A stretch of 64,000 bases of DNA. Source: Kitasatospora sp044457565. GTDB taxonomy: Bacteria > Actinomycetota > Actinomycetes > Streptomycetales > Streptomycetaceae. Shown piece by piece: positions 41,083 through 51,481 of the stretch. Positions within the stretch are counted from its first letter, which is position 1. Each line of letters starts with the position of its first letter. The position numbers were made by a program, and so were the translations under genes. The stretch is from positions 267,025-331,024 of the forward strand of contig NZ_JBITGZ010000006.1 of NCBI RefSeq assembly GCF_044457565.1, given 5' to 3'. The notes beneath the pieces were generated by a model, which had not been told where the DNA came from, searched no databases, and saw nothing but the letters and a program-made list of their open reading frames with translations.

Positions 41083-41306
41083 GTGCTTCCTCCTTCTCGG
41101 CCGTCCGGCGATCAAGCCGGTCGGCGCAAGTCCGTACAGTGCTCTGCATCACCAAGCATGGCGCATGTCGCTCCGATCATATGAGGAGGGGGTGCGTCGA
41201 AGAGCGCGGTACGGGGCCATTCGTACTCATCGGTTACTTTCGTTCCGCCCTCCGGACATCCGGATCGGCGCCGGTGGCACGGCGAGGAGCCCGGTTCCCC
41301 GGCGGA

Positions 41307-41765
41307 TCACACCGGCGTCCGATCGGCCCGCGGGGGCCGGAAGACCAGGGCGCGGGTGCCCCAGAAGCGCAGAGCCGTCGCGAGGGACATCCCGACGACA
41401 CTGCCGGAGACCAGGTCCGCGCCGGGGCTGGTCAGGCCCAGCGGGTAGTGCGAGATCCAGACGCAGGCCAGCTGGAGCAGTGCACCGGCCAGGTTCACCA
41501 TGAGGAACATCGCCGTCTCCCGGCCCACCTGTGCGGCCGGCCCGCCCGCCCGGCGCTCCCGGAACGTCCAGGACCTGTTCCCGAGGAAGGCGACCGCGGT
41601 GGAGAGCGTCAAGGAGACCGCCTTGGCGGTGATCGGGCCGCAGGGTCCGCGCAGCAGCAGGAAGAGCAGGACATCGCTCGCGTAGCCGAGCCCGCCGATC
41701 ACGCCGAACCTGAGCAGCTCGGGAAGCACGGCGCGGAACCGGCCGCTCGGGTGCTGCCCGGCCAT
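41307..41765 (-). CDS. GtrA family membrane protein
   Basis: 152 aa with four hydrophobic segments. Family marks are 'LLRFGVIGGLGYASDVLLF', 'VAFLGNRSWTFRE' and the C-terminal 'ATALRFWGTRALVF'. GtrA proteins are thought to move polyprenyl-linked sugars across the membrane. Next to a polyprenyl-phosphate phosphoribosyltransferase this fits a flippase or accessory role for decaprenyl-phospho-pentose. Its ATG overlaps the stop of the UbiA gene. Confidence 0.87.
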   Translation of the reverse strand: MAGQHPSGRFRAVLPELLRFGVIGGLGYASDVLLFLLLRGPCGPITAKAVSLTLSTAVAFLGNRSWTFRERRAGGPAAQVGRETAMFLMVNLAGALLQLACVWISHYPLGLTSPGADLVSGSVVGMSLATALRFWGTRALVFRPPRADRTPV

Positions 41766-42718
41766 CACAGACCCACGACGGCGAGCCCGTACAGCGCCAC
41801 CCACGACACGCCCAGCACGAGCAGCGGGCGGTCCTTCAGCAGGACGTCCTCCGGCGCGCCGGAGGTGCCGCGGTCCGCGAAGACCGCGTAGCGCAGGATC
41901 GCGAAGACGAAGGGCGCGATGGTGATCTGGCGCAGCGCCGGGTGCCCGTCGCCGGAGGGCTCCAGGGCCCACAGGCAGTAGCTGAGGACGGCCACGGCCG
42001 CGGAGGCCTGCCAGACGAACCGCAGGTAGCTGAGGCTGTAGGAGGCCAGCAGCCGGCGGGACTCCGCGGCCTGGTCGCCCATCATGACGAGCTCGGAGTA
42101 GCGCTTCGCGCCGACCATGAACAGCGAGCCGAAGCCCGCGGTGATCAGGAACCACTGGGACAGCCGGATGTCGCAGGCCAGCCCGCCGATCATGGCGCGG
42201 AGCAGGAACCCGGACGTCACGAAGGCGAGATCGACGACCAGGACGTGCTTCAGGCCGGTGCAGTAGAGGATCTGCATGGCCAGATAGCAGCCCAGCGCCG
42301 TCGCGGTGGCGGTGTTGCACAGCAGTACCGCGCCGGTGAGGGCGCCGCAGGCGAGGACGGCGGCGGCCAGGTACGCCACCGGGATCGGCACGATGCCGGC
42401 CGCGATCGGGCGGTCGCGCTTCTGCGGGTGGGCACGGTCGGCCGCGACGTCCATCGCGTCGTTGAGGAAGTAGATGGCGGAGGCGGCCGCGCAGAACAGG
42501 GCGAAGACGATCGCGGTCTGCCGGAGCACGGCGGCGTGGGTGAGCATTCCGGCGGCACCCGGCGCCGCGACCACCAGGACGTTCTTGACCCACTGCCGCG
42601 GGCGGGCGTTGCGGATCAGGCCACCGGGCAGGGCGGGCAGGCTGAAGGGGCGGATCGACCAGGGGGCCTCGGCGGCGGGTGCGGGTGCGGGCGCGGGCGG
42701 CGCGGTCGTGTCAGCCAT
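41765..42718 (-). CDS. Decaprenyl-phosphate phosphoribosyltransferase (UbiA family)
   Basis: 317 aa with about eight membrane helices. The first Asp-rich motif is 'FLNDAMDVAADRAHPQKRDR' (NDxxDxxxD) and the second is near 'GAKRYSELVMMGD'. 'NARPRQWVKNVLVVAAPG' at the start is the hallmark of the phosphoribosyl-transferring branch (mycobacterial Rv3806c/UbiA). These enzymes join PRPP to decaprenyl phosphate, the first step toward decaprenyl-phospho-arabinose. Overlapping PAP2 upstream and GtrA downstream supports that pathway. The DprE1/DprE2 epimerase genes are not in this window. Confidence 0.88.
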   Translation of the reverse strand: MADTTAPPAPAPAPAAEAPWSIRPFSLPALPGGLIRNARPRQWVKNVLVVAAPGAAGMLTHAAVLRQTAIVFALFCAAASAIYFLNDAMDVAADRAHPQKRDRPIAAGIVPIPVAYLAAAVLACGALTGAVLLCNTATATALGCYLAMQILYCTGLKHVLVVDLAFVTSGFLLRAMIGGLACDIRLSQWFLITAGFGSLFMVGAKRYSELVMMGDQAAESRRLLASYSLSYLRFVWQASAAVAVLSYCLWALEPSGDGHPALRQITIAPFVFAILRYAVFADRGTSGAPEDVLLKDRPLLVLGVSWVALYGLAVVGL

Positions 42719-43289
42719 CGGAGCGGCATCCCTTCGAGATCCAGGAACGGCCGGCCGCGGCGATGCCGGCTCCCAGTGCGGCGCCCCCGGCCACGTCCGA
42801 CAGGTAGTGGACGCCCACGACCAGGCGGGAGAGGCAGACCGCGCCGGCGGCCGGCGCGAGCGCCGAGACCGGCAGCAGCGGGGCGAAGGCCAGCGCGGCC
42901 GCCGCCGAGGACGTCGCGTGCGAGCTCGGGAAGCTGTGCCGGCCGGCGGTGGAGACGAGGGGCTCCAGGCCCGGCCCACCCGGGCGTGGACGGCGTACCA
43001 CGCGCTTGATCGCCATGCTCGCGAGATGGGCCGCGGCGACCGTGCCGGTCGCCCGCAGCCAGTTGCCGCGCCGCTCGGTGTCGACCGCCGCGCCGGCGAG
43101 GCCGAGCACGATCCAGCCGCCGGCGTGCTCCCCGCACCAGGACAGCGTCTTGCTGACGGTGACCGTCGCGGTAACGGTGGCGGAAGCCGGGTCGCCGAAG
43201 TGCCCGCGGACCGCCCGGTGCACCCGGTCATCGAGCCGATGCAATTCCGGAAGTACGGATCGTGTACGGCTGGTACTGGTATTGGACAT
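42711..43289 (-). CDS. PAP2 phosphatase (decaprenyl-phosphoryl-5-phosphoribose phosphatase-like)
   Basis: 192 aa. All three acid-phosphatase motifs are present: 'AIKRVVRRPRPGG' (KxxxxxxRP), 'HSFPSSHATSSAA' (PSGH-like PSSH) and 'SRLVVGVHYLSDVAGG' (SRxxxxxHxxxD). Several membrane helices surround them. Directly before the UbiA-type transferase (8-base overlap) it matches Rv3807c, proposed to remove the 5-phosphate from decaprenyl-phosphoribose. First gene of the minus-strand trio. Confidence 0.85.
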   Translation of the reverse strand: MSNTSTSRTRSVLPELHRLDDRVHRAVRGHFGDPASATVTATVTVSKTLSWCGEHAGGWIVLGLAGAAVDTERRGNWLRATGTVAAAHLASMAIKRVVRRPRPGGPGLEPLVSTAGRHSFPSSHATSSAAAALAFAPLLPVSALAPAAGAVCLSRLVVGVHYLSDVAGGAALGAGIAAAGRSWISKGCRSDG

Positions 43290-43801
43290 GCTTATCCCCC
43301 TGAAGGTGATGCGCTAGATTCATGCGGGCATCCGATGCCTCGCAGATTCCCCGGCGGATGTTCGACTCCCGCCCCCACTGACATGGACGTCTGGGCGGCC
43401 CGGAGGTTGCAGGCGGGTTCCGAGAATTTTGTGCAGCCCCCGCCCGCCCGGCCGTGAAGACTGCCCGGCGAGCCGGGGGCGCCCCCGCCCTGTGCCGTTG
43501 AACTGCTGGTATGCCTGCCTTCGGGGGTCGGCTGTGGTGCGCCGGCCGCCGTCCGGCCGCCCGTGGCCGGAGCCGCCAGGGGGTGGAGCTTGTCGGCTCA
43601 AGGTGTGACTTCCCGGCTCAAGGTGTGAATTCGGGCAATCCGTCCAGTAGCGGGAGATTGCTCGCCAACGCCTTGCGGGCAGGCTCTTCAGACCCCAATT
43701 CGGGTACGGCCATCCGATTCCCCGATCCGACTCTGATACCGTCACGCGGATCGCGGCCTCAGTCGCGACGGAATGCATCTGAGACGGGTCGGGGAAAGCA
43801 C
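43290..43801. promoter_or_regulatory. Divergent 512-base control region with a 15-bp direct repeat
   Basis: No gene recognised. Two perfect copies of CGGCTCAAGGTGTGA lie at 43594-43608 and 43614-43628, a 20-base period that puts them on the same DNA face, as expected for an operator. They precede the GT-C gene by about 180 bases. The region separates that gene from the divergent PAP2-UbiA-GtrA operon. Confidence 0.5.
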
Positions 43802-45796
43802 ATGGGCATATTCGGGCTGGTATTAGCTCTGGTGGCGACGGCCGCGGGCACCGCACATGTGGTCGGCGCCCTCGGCCCGTGGCGCGCGGCCGAGGCGCTC
43901 TCCGGCTGGATCCTGGCCTTCGCGGCGCAACTGATCGCGTCGGCGCTGCTGGTCGGCGCGGGCCTCGGCCAGTTCCGCCCGCTGCCGCTGCTGGCCGCCG
44001 CCGTGCTGCCGGCCGCGGCCGAGATCGCCGTGGTCCGTACGGTCCCTTCGGCGGCAGCCCGGTACCGGGAGAGCCGGGCGGCCTTCACCGGTGCGGTCCG
44101 CCGGGCCCTGCACACCCTGCGCCACCCCGTGACCGGCCTGTTCGCCCTGCTGATGGCGGCTCAGTACGCCTGGCGCTTCGCCCTCGGCGCGTTCGTCCTG
44201 CCGGTCGAGTGGGACGGCATGTGGTACCACCTGGTCGGCCCGGGCCTGTGGATCCAGCAGGGGTACATCGGCCACACCCCGGCGGCGTTCTGGTCGGACG
44301 TCTACCCCCAGGGCCAGGAGGTCATCGGGGCCTGGCCCGGGGTCTTCCTGCACACCCTGCACTGGTCCTGGGCGGCGGGCATCCCCTTCGTCCTGCTGGG
44401 CTTCTCGGCCACGGTGTCCCTCGCGCTGCGGTGCGGTGCGCGGCGCCACCACGCGTTGATCGGCGGGTTCGGCTTCCTCGGCATCCCGGCGGTGCTCGCC
44501 CAGAGCGCCACCTCCTACGTGGACGTCGCGGCGGCCACCACGGCTGCCGCGGCGTTCCAGTTCGTCCTCGCGGTACGGGCACCGGGGACCGGCGCGCCGC
44601 CCACGCTACGCCCGCTGTGGCTGGCGGGCCTCGCCCTCGCGGTCGCGACCAGCGTCAAGCCGTCCAACCTGCTGACCGTCGGCTGCGTCGCGGTGGTCGC
44701 CGCCGTCCAGGCGGTCGCCGCCGCGCTCAGGCAGCACGGCGGAGCCGGCCCGCAGGAGCCAGGACGGGGGGTGGCCGTACGGGCGGCGCTCGTCCGGCTG
44801 CCCGTACTCGGCTGCGCCCTGCTGCTGCCCTCGCTGCTGCTCTCGTCGTACTGGTACCTGCGGACCTGGCTGGCCCACGGGAACCCGTTCTTCCCGTTCA
44901 CGATGCTGGGGTTCTCGGGTCGGGGCACCGTCCAGGAGCTCATCATGGACGGCAACACGCCACAGCCGATCCTGGGCCACGCCACGCTCGTGGGGCGGGT
45001 GTGGGAGTCCTGGACGACGCCCGCCGGCGCCGGATTCTCCTACGACGAGCGGCTGGGCGGCCTGGGCGGTGCCTGGCTCTGGGTCCTGTTCCCGGCCGTC
45101 CTCGCGGCGCTGGTCCTCTTCGTCCGCCGCCGCCGGTGGGCACCGGTGTTCGCTCTGATGCTGCCGATGGCCGTGATGGCGGCGGCCAGTCCGGGGCCGT
45201 GGTGGGCGCGGTACACGCTCTACCTGCCCATCCTCGGTGGCGCCTGTCTGGCCGCGCTGCTGACCGCGCTCGGCCGGAGCGGGGCGGGGGTGGCCCGTCC
45301 GGCGGGGTCGAGGCGGCACGAGCTGTCCATCGCCCTCGCAGCCGGCTTCCTGGTGGCCACCGCGACCTCGATGTGGCCGGTGACCTTCTCGACCTACCTG
45401 CGGACCCCGGCGGGCCACGCCACCGCCTCCGACGCCGTCGACCTGATGCGCGACCCCGTCGCCCAGCAGTCGCGGCTGTGGCCGTGGATCGGCTACGGCG
45501 GCGTGCGGGCACTGCCCGACGGCTCCACCATCGCGATCACCGACCGGGGCACGCCGATCCGGCTGCCACTGATGGGCCTGGGCCTCGAACGGCGGCTGGT
45601 CCAGGTCACCTGCCAGGACGACCTGACGGCGCTCACCGCGGACCTCGGCCGCTCGGGAGCGCAGTACCTCGCGCTGGACCCGGACAGCGACGCGGACCGA
45701 GCGCTGCTCGCCAAGGTGTCCGCGGACCCGCGGCACTTCCGCCCGGTCGGGCACAGTGACGCCGTCCCGCTGTTCGCCGTCGGCGACTTCGGCTGA
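43802..45796 (+). CDS. Polytopic GT-C-like membrane glycosyltransferase
   Basis: 664 aa with about 12 hydrophobic segments. Near residue 135 the first large outside loop has 'LPVEWDGMWYHLVGPGLWIQ', an acidic motif as in GT-C enzymes that use polyprenyl-phosphate sugars. A long loop and a C-terminal soluble part follow ('LTADLGRSGAQYLALDPDSD'). Divergent from genes for decaprenyl-phospho-pentose synthesis, it may be the transferase using that donor, like actinobacterial arabinofuranosyltransferases. No clear relationship to a named family was recognised. ATG 43802 is chosen at the start of the first membrane helix. Confidence 0.6.
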   Translation: MGIFGLVLALVATAAGTAHVVGALGPWRAAEALSGWILAFAAQLIASALLVGAGLGQFRPLPLLAAAVLPAAAEIAVVRTVPSAAARYRESRAAFTGAVRRALHTLRHPVTGLFALLMAAQYAWRFALGAFVLPVEWDGMWYHLVGPGLWIQQGYIGHTPAAFWSDVYPQGQEVIGAWPGVFLHTLHWSWAAGIPFVLLGFSATVSLALRCGARRHHALIGGFGFLGIPAVLAQSATSYVDVAAATTAAAAFQFVLAVRAPGTGAPPTLRPLWLAGLALAVATSVKPSNLLTVGCVAVVAAVQAVAAALRQHGGAGPQEPGRGVAVRAALVRLPVLGCALLLPSLLLSSYWYLRTWLAHGNPFFPFTMLGFSGRGTVQELIMDGNTPQPILGHATLVGRVWESWTTPAGAGFSYDERLGGLGGAWLWVLFPAVLAALVLFVRRRRWAPVFALMLPMAVMAAASPGPWWARYTLYLPILGGACLAALLTALGRSGAGVARPAGSRRHELSIALAAGFLVATATSMWPVTFSTYLRTPAGHATASDAVDLMRDPVAQQSRLWPWIGYGGVRALPDGSTIAITDRGTPIRLPLMGLGLERRLVQVTCQDDLTALTADLGRSGAQYLALDPDSDADRALLAKVSADPRHFRPVGHSDAVPLFAVGDFG

Positions 45797-45828
45797 CGGA
45801 GCCCACCGGCGGACGGGGGGCGGCGACC

Positions 45829-46575
45829 TCACACCCGGGCCCCGCCCGCGGGCGCCGCCGGGCGCGGTGCCGGCCCGTGGCCTGCGGCGGCCAGGTAGCG
45901 GCGCAGGATCAGCTCGGCCACGGCGGTGTGGGTGCCCAGTGGGGAGGAGACGAGGTCGGCGCCGGCCTCGGCGGCGCGGCGGGCGAAGAAGCCGGGGGCC
46001 AGCAGGTACCCGGCGACGGCGATCCGGTCGTGGCCCTCGGCCCGCAGGGCCGCGACGGCCTCGGCCGGTGTGGGCGAGCCCGCGCACAGGTAGGAGGGGA
46101 TGACCGGGGCGCCGAGGTGGCCGCGCAGCAGGCGGGCCATCCGCGCGGTGTCGGCGTTGGCCGCGGGGTCGCGGGAGCCGGCGGCGGCCAGCACCACCGG
46201 GCCGGCGGCGCGCGGCCGGCCCGCCTCGGCGAGGCGGTCGCCGAGCGCGGTCGCCAGCAGCGGATCCGGACCGAGCGCGGGCGCCACGGTGGCCCTGACC
46301 CATGGGGCGGCGGCCACGGCAGCCGGGATGTCGGCGTGCACGTGGTACCCGGCCCCGAGCAGCAGCGGGACGAGCACGACCTCGCCCGCCAGCCCGGCCA
46401 GCGCCTCGTCCAGTGACGGCCGGACCAGATCGAGGTACCCCACCTCCACCCGGAGGTCCGGGCGCAGCGCCCGGACCTGCTCCAGCAGCGCCTCGGTGGT
46501 CGCCACCCCGGCCCGGTCACGGGTGCCGTGCGCCACCGCGAGCAGTGTCGGTGCGGGCCCGCCGCGCCTGCTCAC
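45829..46575 (-). CDS. Sirohydrochlorin chelatase (CbiX/SirB family)
   Basis: 248 aa, built of two similar halves, each of chelatase fold. The first half starts 'TLLAVAHGTRDRAGVATTEA' with the metal His in AHGTRD. 'VVLVPLLLGAGYHVHADIPA' supplies the second His pair. The second half has 'VVLAAAGSRDPAANADTARM'. It inserts Fe2+ into sirohydrochlorin to make sirohaem for nitrite reductase NirB. GTG 46575 overlaps the stop of the NnaR-like gene, so it is in the same operon. Confidence 0.88.
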   Translation of the reverse strand: MSRRGGPAPTLLAVAHGTRDRAGVATTEALLEQVRALRPDLRVEVGYLDLVRPSLDEALAGLAGEVVLVPLLLGAGYHVHADIPAAVAAAPWVRATVAPALGPDPLLATALGDRLAEAGRPRAAGPVVLAAAGSRDPAANADTARMARLLRGHLGAPVIPSYLCAGSPTPAEAVAALRAEGHDRIAVAGYLLAPGFFARRAAEAGADLVSSPLGTHTAVAELILRRYLAAAGHGPAPRPAAPAGGARV

Positions 46576-47726
46576 CCGCCCACCGCCAGCCGGTACCCGC
46601 GCTTGGGGACGGTACGGACCAGGCCCGCGTGCGGACCGAGCGCGCCGCGCAGCCGGGCGACGGCGGCCTCCACCGCGTGCTCGTCCGGTCCGGAGCCGGC
46701 CCAGACCCGGCGCAGCAGGTCGGCCCGGCTGAGCACCCAGCCCGGGCGTTCGGCGAGTGCGCGCAGCACCGCCGCGGGGACGGGCGCCAGCCAGAAGGCC
46801 TCGTCGTCGACCAGGACCGCGTTGCCCTGGAGCACCAGGCGCTGGGTGCCGGTGTGCAGCTCCCGCCGGTTGCGGGCGGGCAGGGTCTCGGCGATGGTGC
46901 GCACCAGCGACCCGAGCCGCCCGCGCTCGGGCTGGACCACCGGGATGCCGTACTCCTCCAGCGGGCGGGCGCAGACCGGCCCGACGCAGACCGACATGAC
47001 GTCGGTGCGCAGTGCGGCCAGCACCTCGGCGCGCAGGCCCAGCGCCTCGGCGGTGTCCAGGAAGGCGGTGATCGCCGGCGCGCTGGTGAAGGTCAGCGCG
47101 TGCACCTCGCGGCGTACCGTCTGCTCGACCAGCCGCCGTACGGCGTCCGGGTCCTCGGGCGGTGCCCAGCGGTACACCGGGACCTCGATCACCTCGGCGC
47201 CCCGCTCGCGCAGGGCGGCGGCGAAGCCGTCCAGCGGCGCGCCGTGCTCCTGGACGGCGATCCGGCGTCCGCGCAGATCCCGGGCGAGCAGCCAGCACAG
47301 CAGCTCGTCGCAGGCCTCGGAGTCGGGGGAGTAGGCCTCGTGCAGGCCGCTGGCGCGGACCGCGCCGGTGGCCTTCGGGCCGCGGGTGAGGACGACGGCC
47401 TCCCGGCAGGCCAGCGCGAGCCGGGCGCCCTGGCCCCAGCCCTCGGCGGTGCTCATCCAGCCGCGCCAGCCGACGCCGGTGGTGGCCACCACGTAGTCCA
47501 GCGGGGCGGCCAGGCAGAGCTCGGTGGCCCGGTGCAGTGCCCGGTCGTCCTCCAGCGGGAGGATCCGCAGGGTGGGTGCCTCGATCACCTTGGCGCCCCG
47601 GCGCCGGAGCAGCGTGACGAGTTCGTCGCGGCGGCGCGCGGCGGTGACGCCGACGGTGAAGCCGGTCAGCGGGCCGGTCGACGCTCTGGCCGGCGGCTCG
47701 CCGGAGACCGTGCTTGGAGTTCCCAT
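46572..47726 (-). CDS. nnaR: NnaR-type regulator: uroporphyrinogen-III-synthase domain fused to winged HTH
   Basis: 384 aa. Residues 20-260 form a HemD fold ('GFTVGVTAARRRDELVTLLR', 'ALTFTSAPAITAFLDTA', 'VMSVCVGPVCARPLEEYG'). Residues 275-380 form an OmpR-type winged HTH ending 'LVRTVPKRGYRLAVGG'. This fusion matches NnaR of Streptomyces, which with GlnR activates nitrate and nitrite assimilation genes. The HemD part may sense a haem-pathway ligand or be enzymatic. It diverges from nasA and is coupled to cbiX, so it links sirohaem supply and nitrate reduction. Confidence 0.87.
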   Translation of the reverse strand: MGTPSTVSGEPPARASTGPLTGFTVGVTAARRRDELVTLLRRRGAKVIEAPTLRILPLEDDRALHRATELCLAAPLDYVVATTGVGWRGWMSTAEGWGQGARLALACREAVVLTRGPKATGAVRASGLHEAYSPDSEACDELLCWLLARDLRGRRIAVQEHGAPLDGFAAALRERGAEVIEVPVYRWAPPEDPDAVRRLVEQTVRREVHALTFTSAPAITAFLDTAEALGLRAEVLAALRTDVMSVCVGPVCARPLEEYGIPVVQPERGRLGSLVRTIAETLPARNRRELHTGTQRLVLQGNAVLVDDEAFWLAPVPAAVLRALAERPGWVLSRADLLRRVWAGSGPDEHAVEAAVARLRGALGPHAGLVRTVPKRGYRLAVGG

Positions 47727-47749
47727 GCTCAGCAGGGTCGGCCCGGGGG

Positions 47750-47776
47750 GTTTCGTCCGCGTTGCACGGCCGTCAC
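47750..47776 (-). promoter_or_regulatory. Candidate GlnR box in the nnaR-nasA intergenic region
   Basis: On the minus strand GTGAC, 6 bases, GCAAC, 6 bases, GAAAC. The first two form an a/b pair close to the GlnR consensus gTnAc-n6-GaAAc, and the third repeats the GAAAC half-site at the same spacing. It lies 24-50 bases upstream of the nnaR start and about 145 upstream of nasA. GlnR is the main nitrogen regulator of streptomycetes. Assignment by pattern only. Confidence 0.5.
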
Positions 47777-47918
47777 GTGGGCGTTAGGTCAGGGCCAGGC
47801 CGTGTTACGGCAGATGTCGTTTGCCCCACCCTGCCCGGGGTGGGCCGTGAGCGAGGCGTACCGCAGGCGCAACGCGCGGGACCCGGTGGCGTAACCGGCC
47901 GGGGCGAGGCTCCTCGGC

Positions 47919-50173
<2,255 letters not shown>

Positions 50174-50177
<4 letters not shown>

Positions 50178-51481
50178 GCCGCCGGATCGCCGTGGTCGGC
50201 GCGGGCATGGCCGCCGCCCGGTTCGCCCATCAGTTCCTGGCCCTGGGCGGGGAGGCCGAGCTGACCCTGTACGGCGCGGAGCCGCGCGGCCCGTACAACC
50301 GGGTGCTGCTGGCCGACGTGCTGACCGGGCGCTACGACGCCGAGGCCATCGCGCTGCCGGCCGGCGCCGCCGAGCTGCGGGTGGGTGCCGAGGTGCTCGC
50401 TCTGGACACCGCCGCCCGGGTGCTGCGCCTGGCCGGCGGCGGCCCCACCTCGTCCGACACCAACGACGCCAACGACACCAACGACACCAACGATGCCAAC
50501 GACGCTGACGACCACGCCGACCCTGGCGACCACACCGCTTCCGAGCCGGTGCCGTACGACCAGGTGGTGCTGGCCACCGGCGCCAACCCGGTGCTGCCCC
50601 CGATCCGGGGCCTGCGCCTGGCCCACGGCGGCCTGAAGGCCGGCGTGCACTCCTTCCGGACCGTCGCCGACTGCGACCGGCTGGCCGCGGACGCGGCGCG
50701 CGCCGAGCGCGCGGTCGTGATCGGGGGTGGAGTGCTCGGCGTGAGCGCCGCCCGCGCGCTGGCCGCGCTCGGCCTGCCGGTGGAGATCGTGCACCAGGCC
50801 CCGCAGCTGATCGAGCGCCAGCTCGACGAGCGGGCCGGCCGGGCGCTGGAGCGCGGGCTCGCCGAACTCGGCGTCGCGACGTACTGCGGCAACCGCGCCC
50901 GTGCGCTGCACGGCACCGACCGGGTGACCGGCGTGGAACTCGCCAACGGCTACCTGCTGGACGCCGATCTGGTGGTGCTCGCCTGCGGGGTGCGCCCGCG
51001 CACCGGCCTGGCCCATTCGGCCGGCCTGCGGGTGGGCTCCGGCGTCCTGGTGGACGACCGGCTCGCGGCCTCCGCCCCCGACACCTACGCGATCGGGGAC
51101 TGCGCGGAGCACCGAGGGACGGTCCACGGCCTCTCCGCTCCCGCCTGGGAGCAGGCCGACGTCCTGGCCGCCCGGCTCTCCGGCGCCGACCCGGACGCCC
51201 TGTACACCGGCTCCCGTCCGCTCGCCAGGCTGACCGCCGGGCCGCTGGAGTACGCGGCCTTCGGCGAGGTCGGCGACGACGGGCCCGGCCTGGACGTGCT
51301 CCGGCTGGCCGACGCCACCCGGGGCTCGTACAAGAAGCTCGTGCTGCGCGGCGACCGGCTCGTCGGCGGCATCCTGCTGGGCGACCTGGCCACGGTCGGC
51401 GCCCTCACCCGGGCCTACGAGCGGAACGACCCGCTGCCCGCGGATCCCCTGCACCTGCTCACCACCCGAGGAGCCTCCTGA
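50174..51481 (+). CDS. FAD/NAD-dependent reductase for nitrate reductase (NasB-like)
   Basis: 435 aa, two-dinucleotide-binding-domain fold. The FAD site is 'RIAVVGAGMAAARFAHQFLA', the NAD site 'AVVIGGGVLGVSAARALAAL' and the second FAD motif 'TYAIGDCAEHRG'. It resembles the N-terminal part of NirB. Coupled to nasA (GTGA) and nirB (TGATG), it probably passes electrons from NADH to NasA. An Asn/Asp/Thr-rich insert made of repeated TND units (50454-50515) interrupts the fold before 'YDQVVLATGANP'. No iron-sulfur motif is present. Confidence 0.82.
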
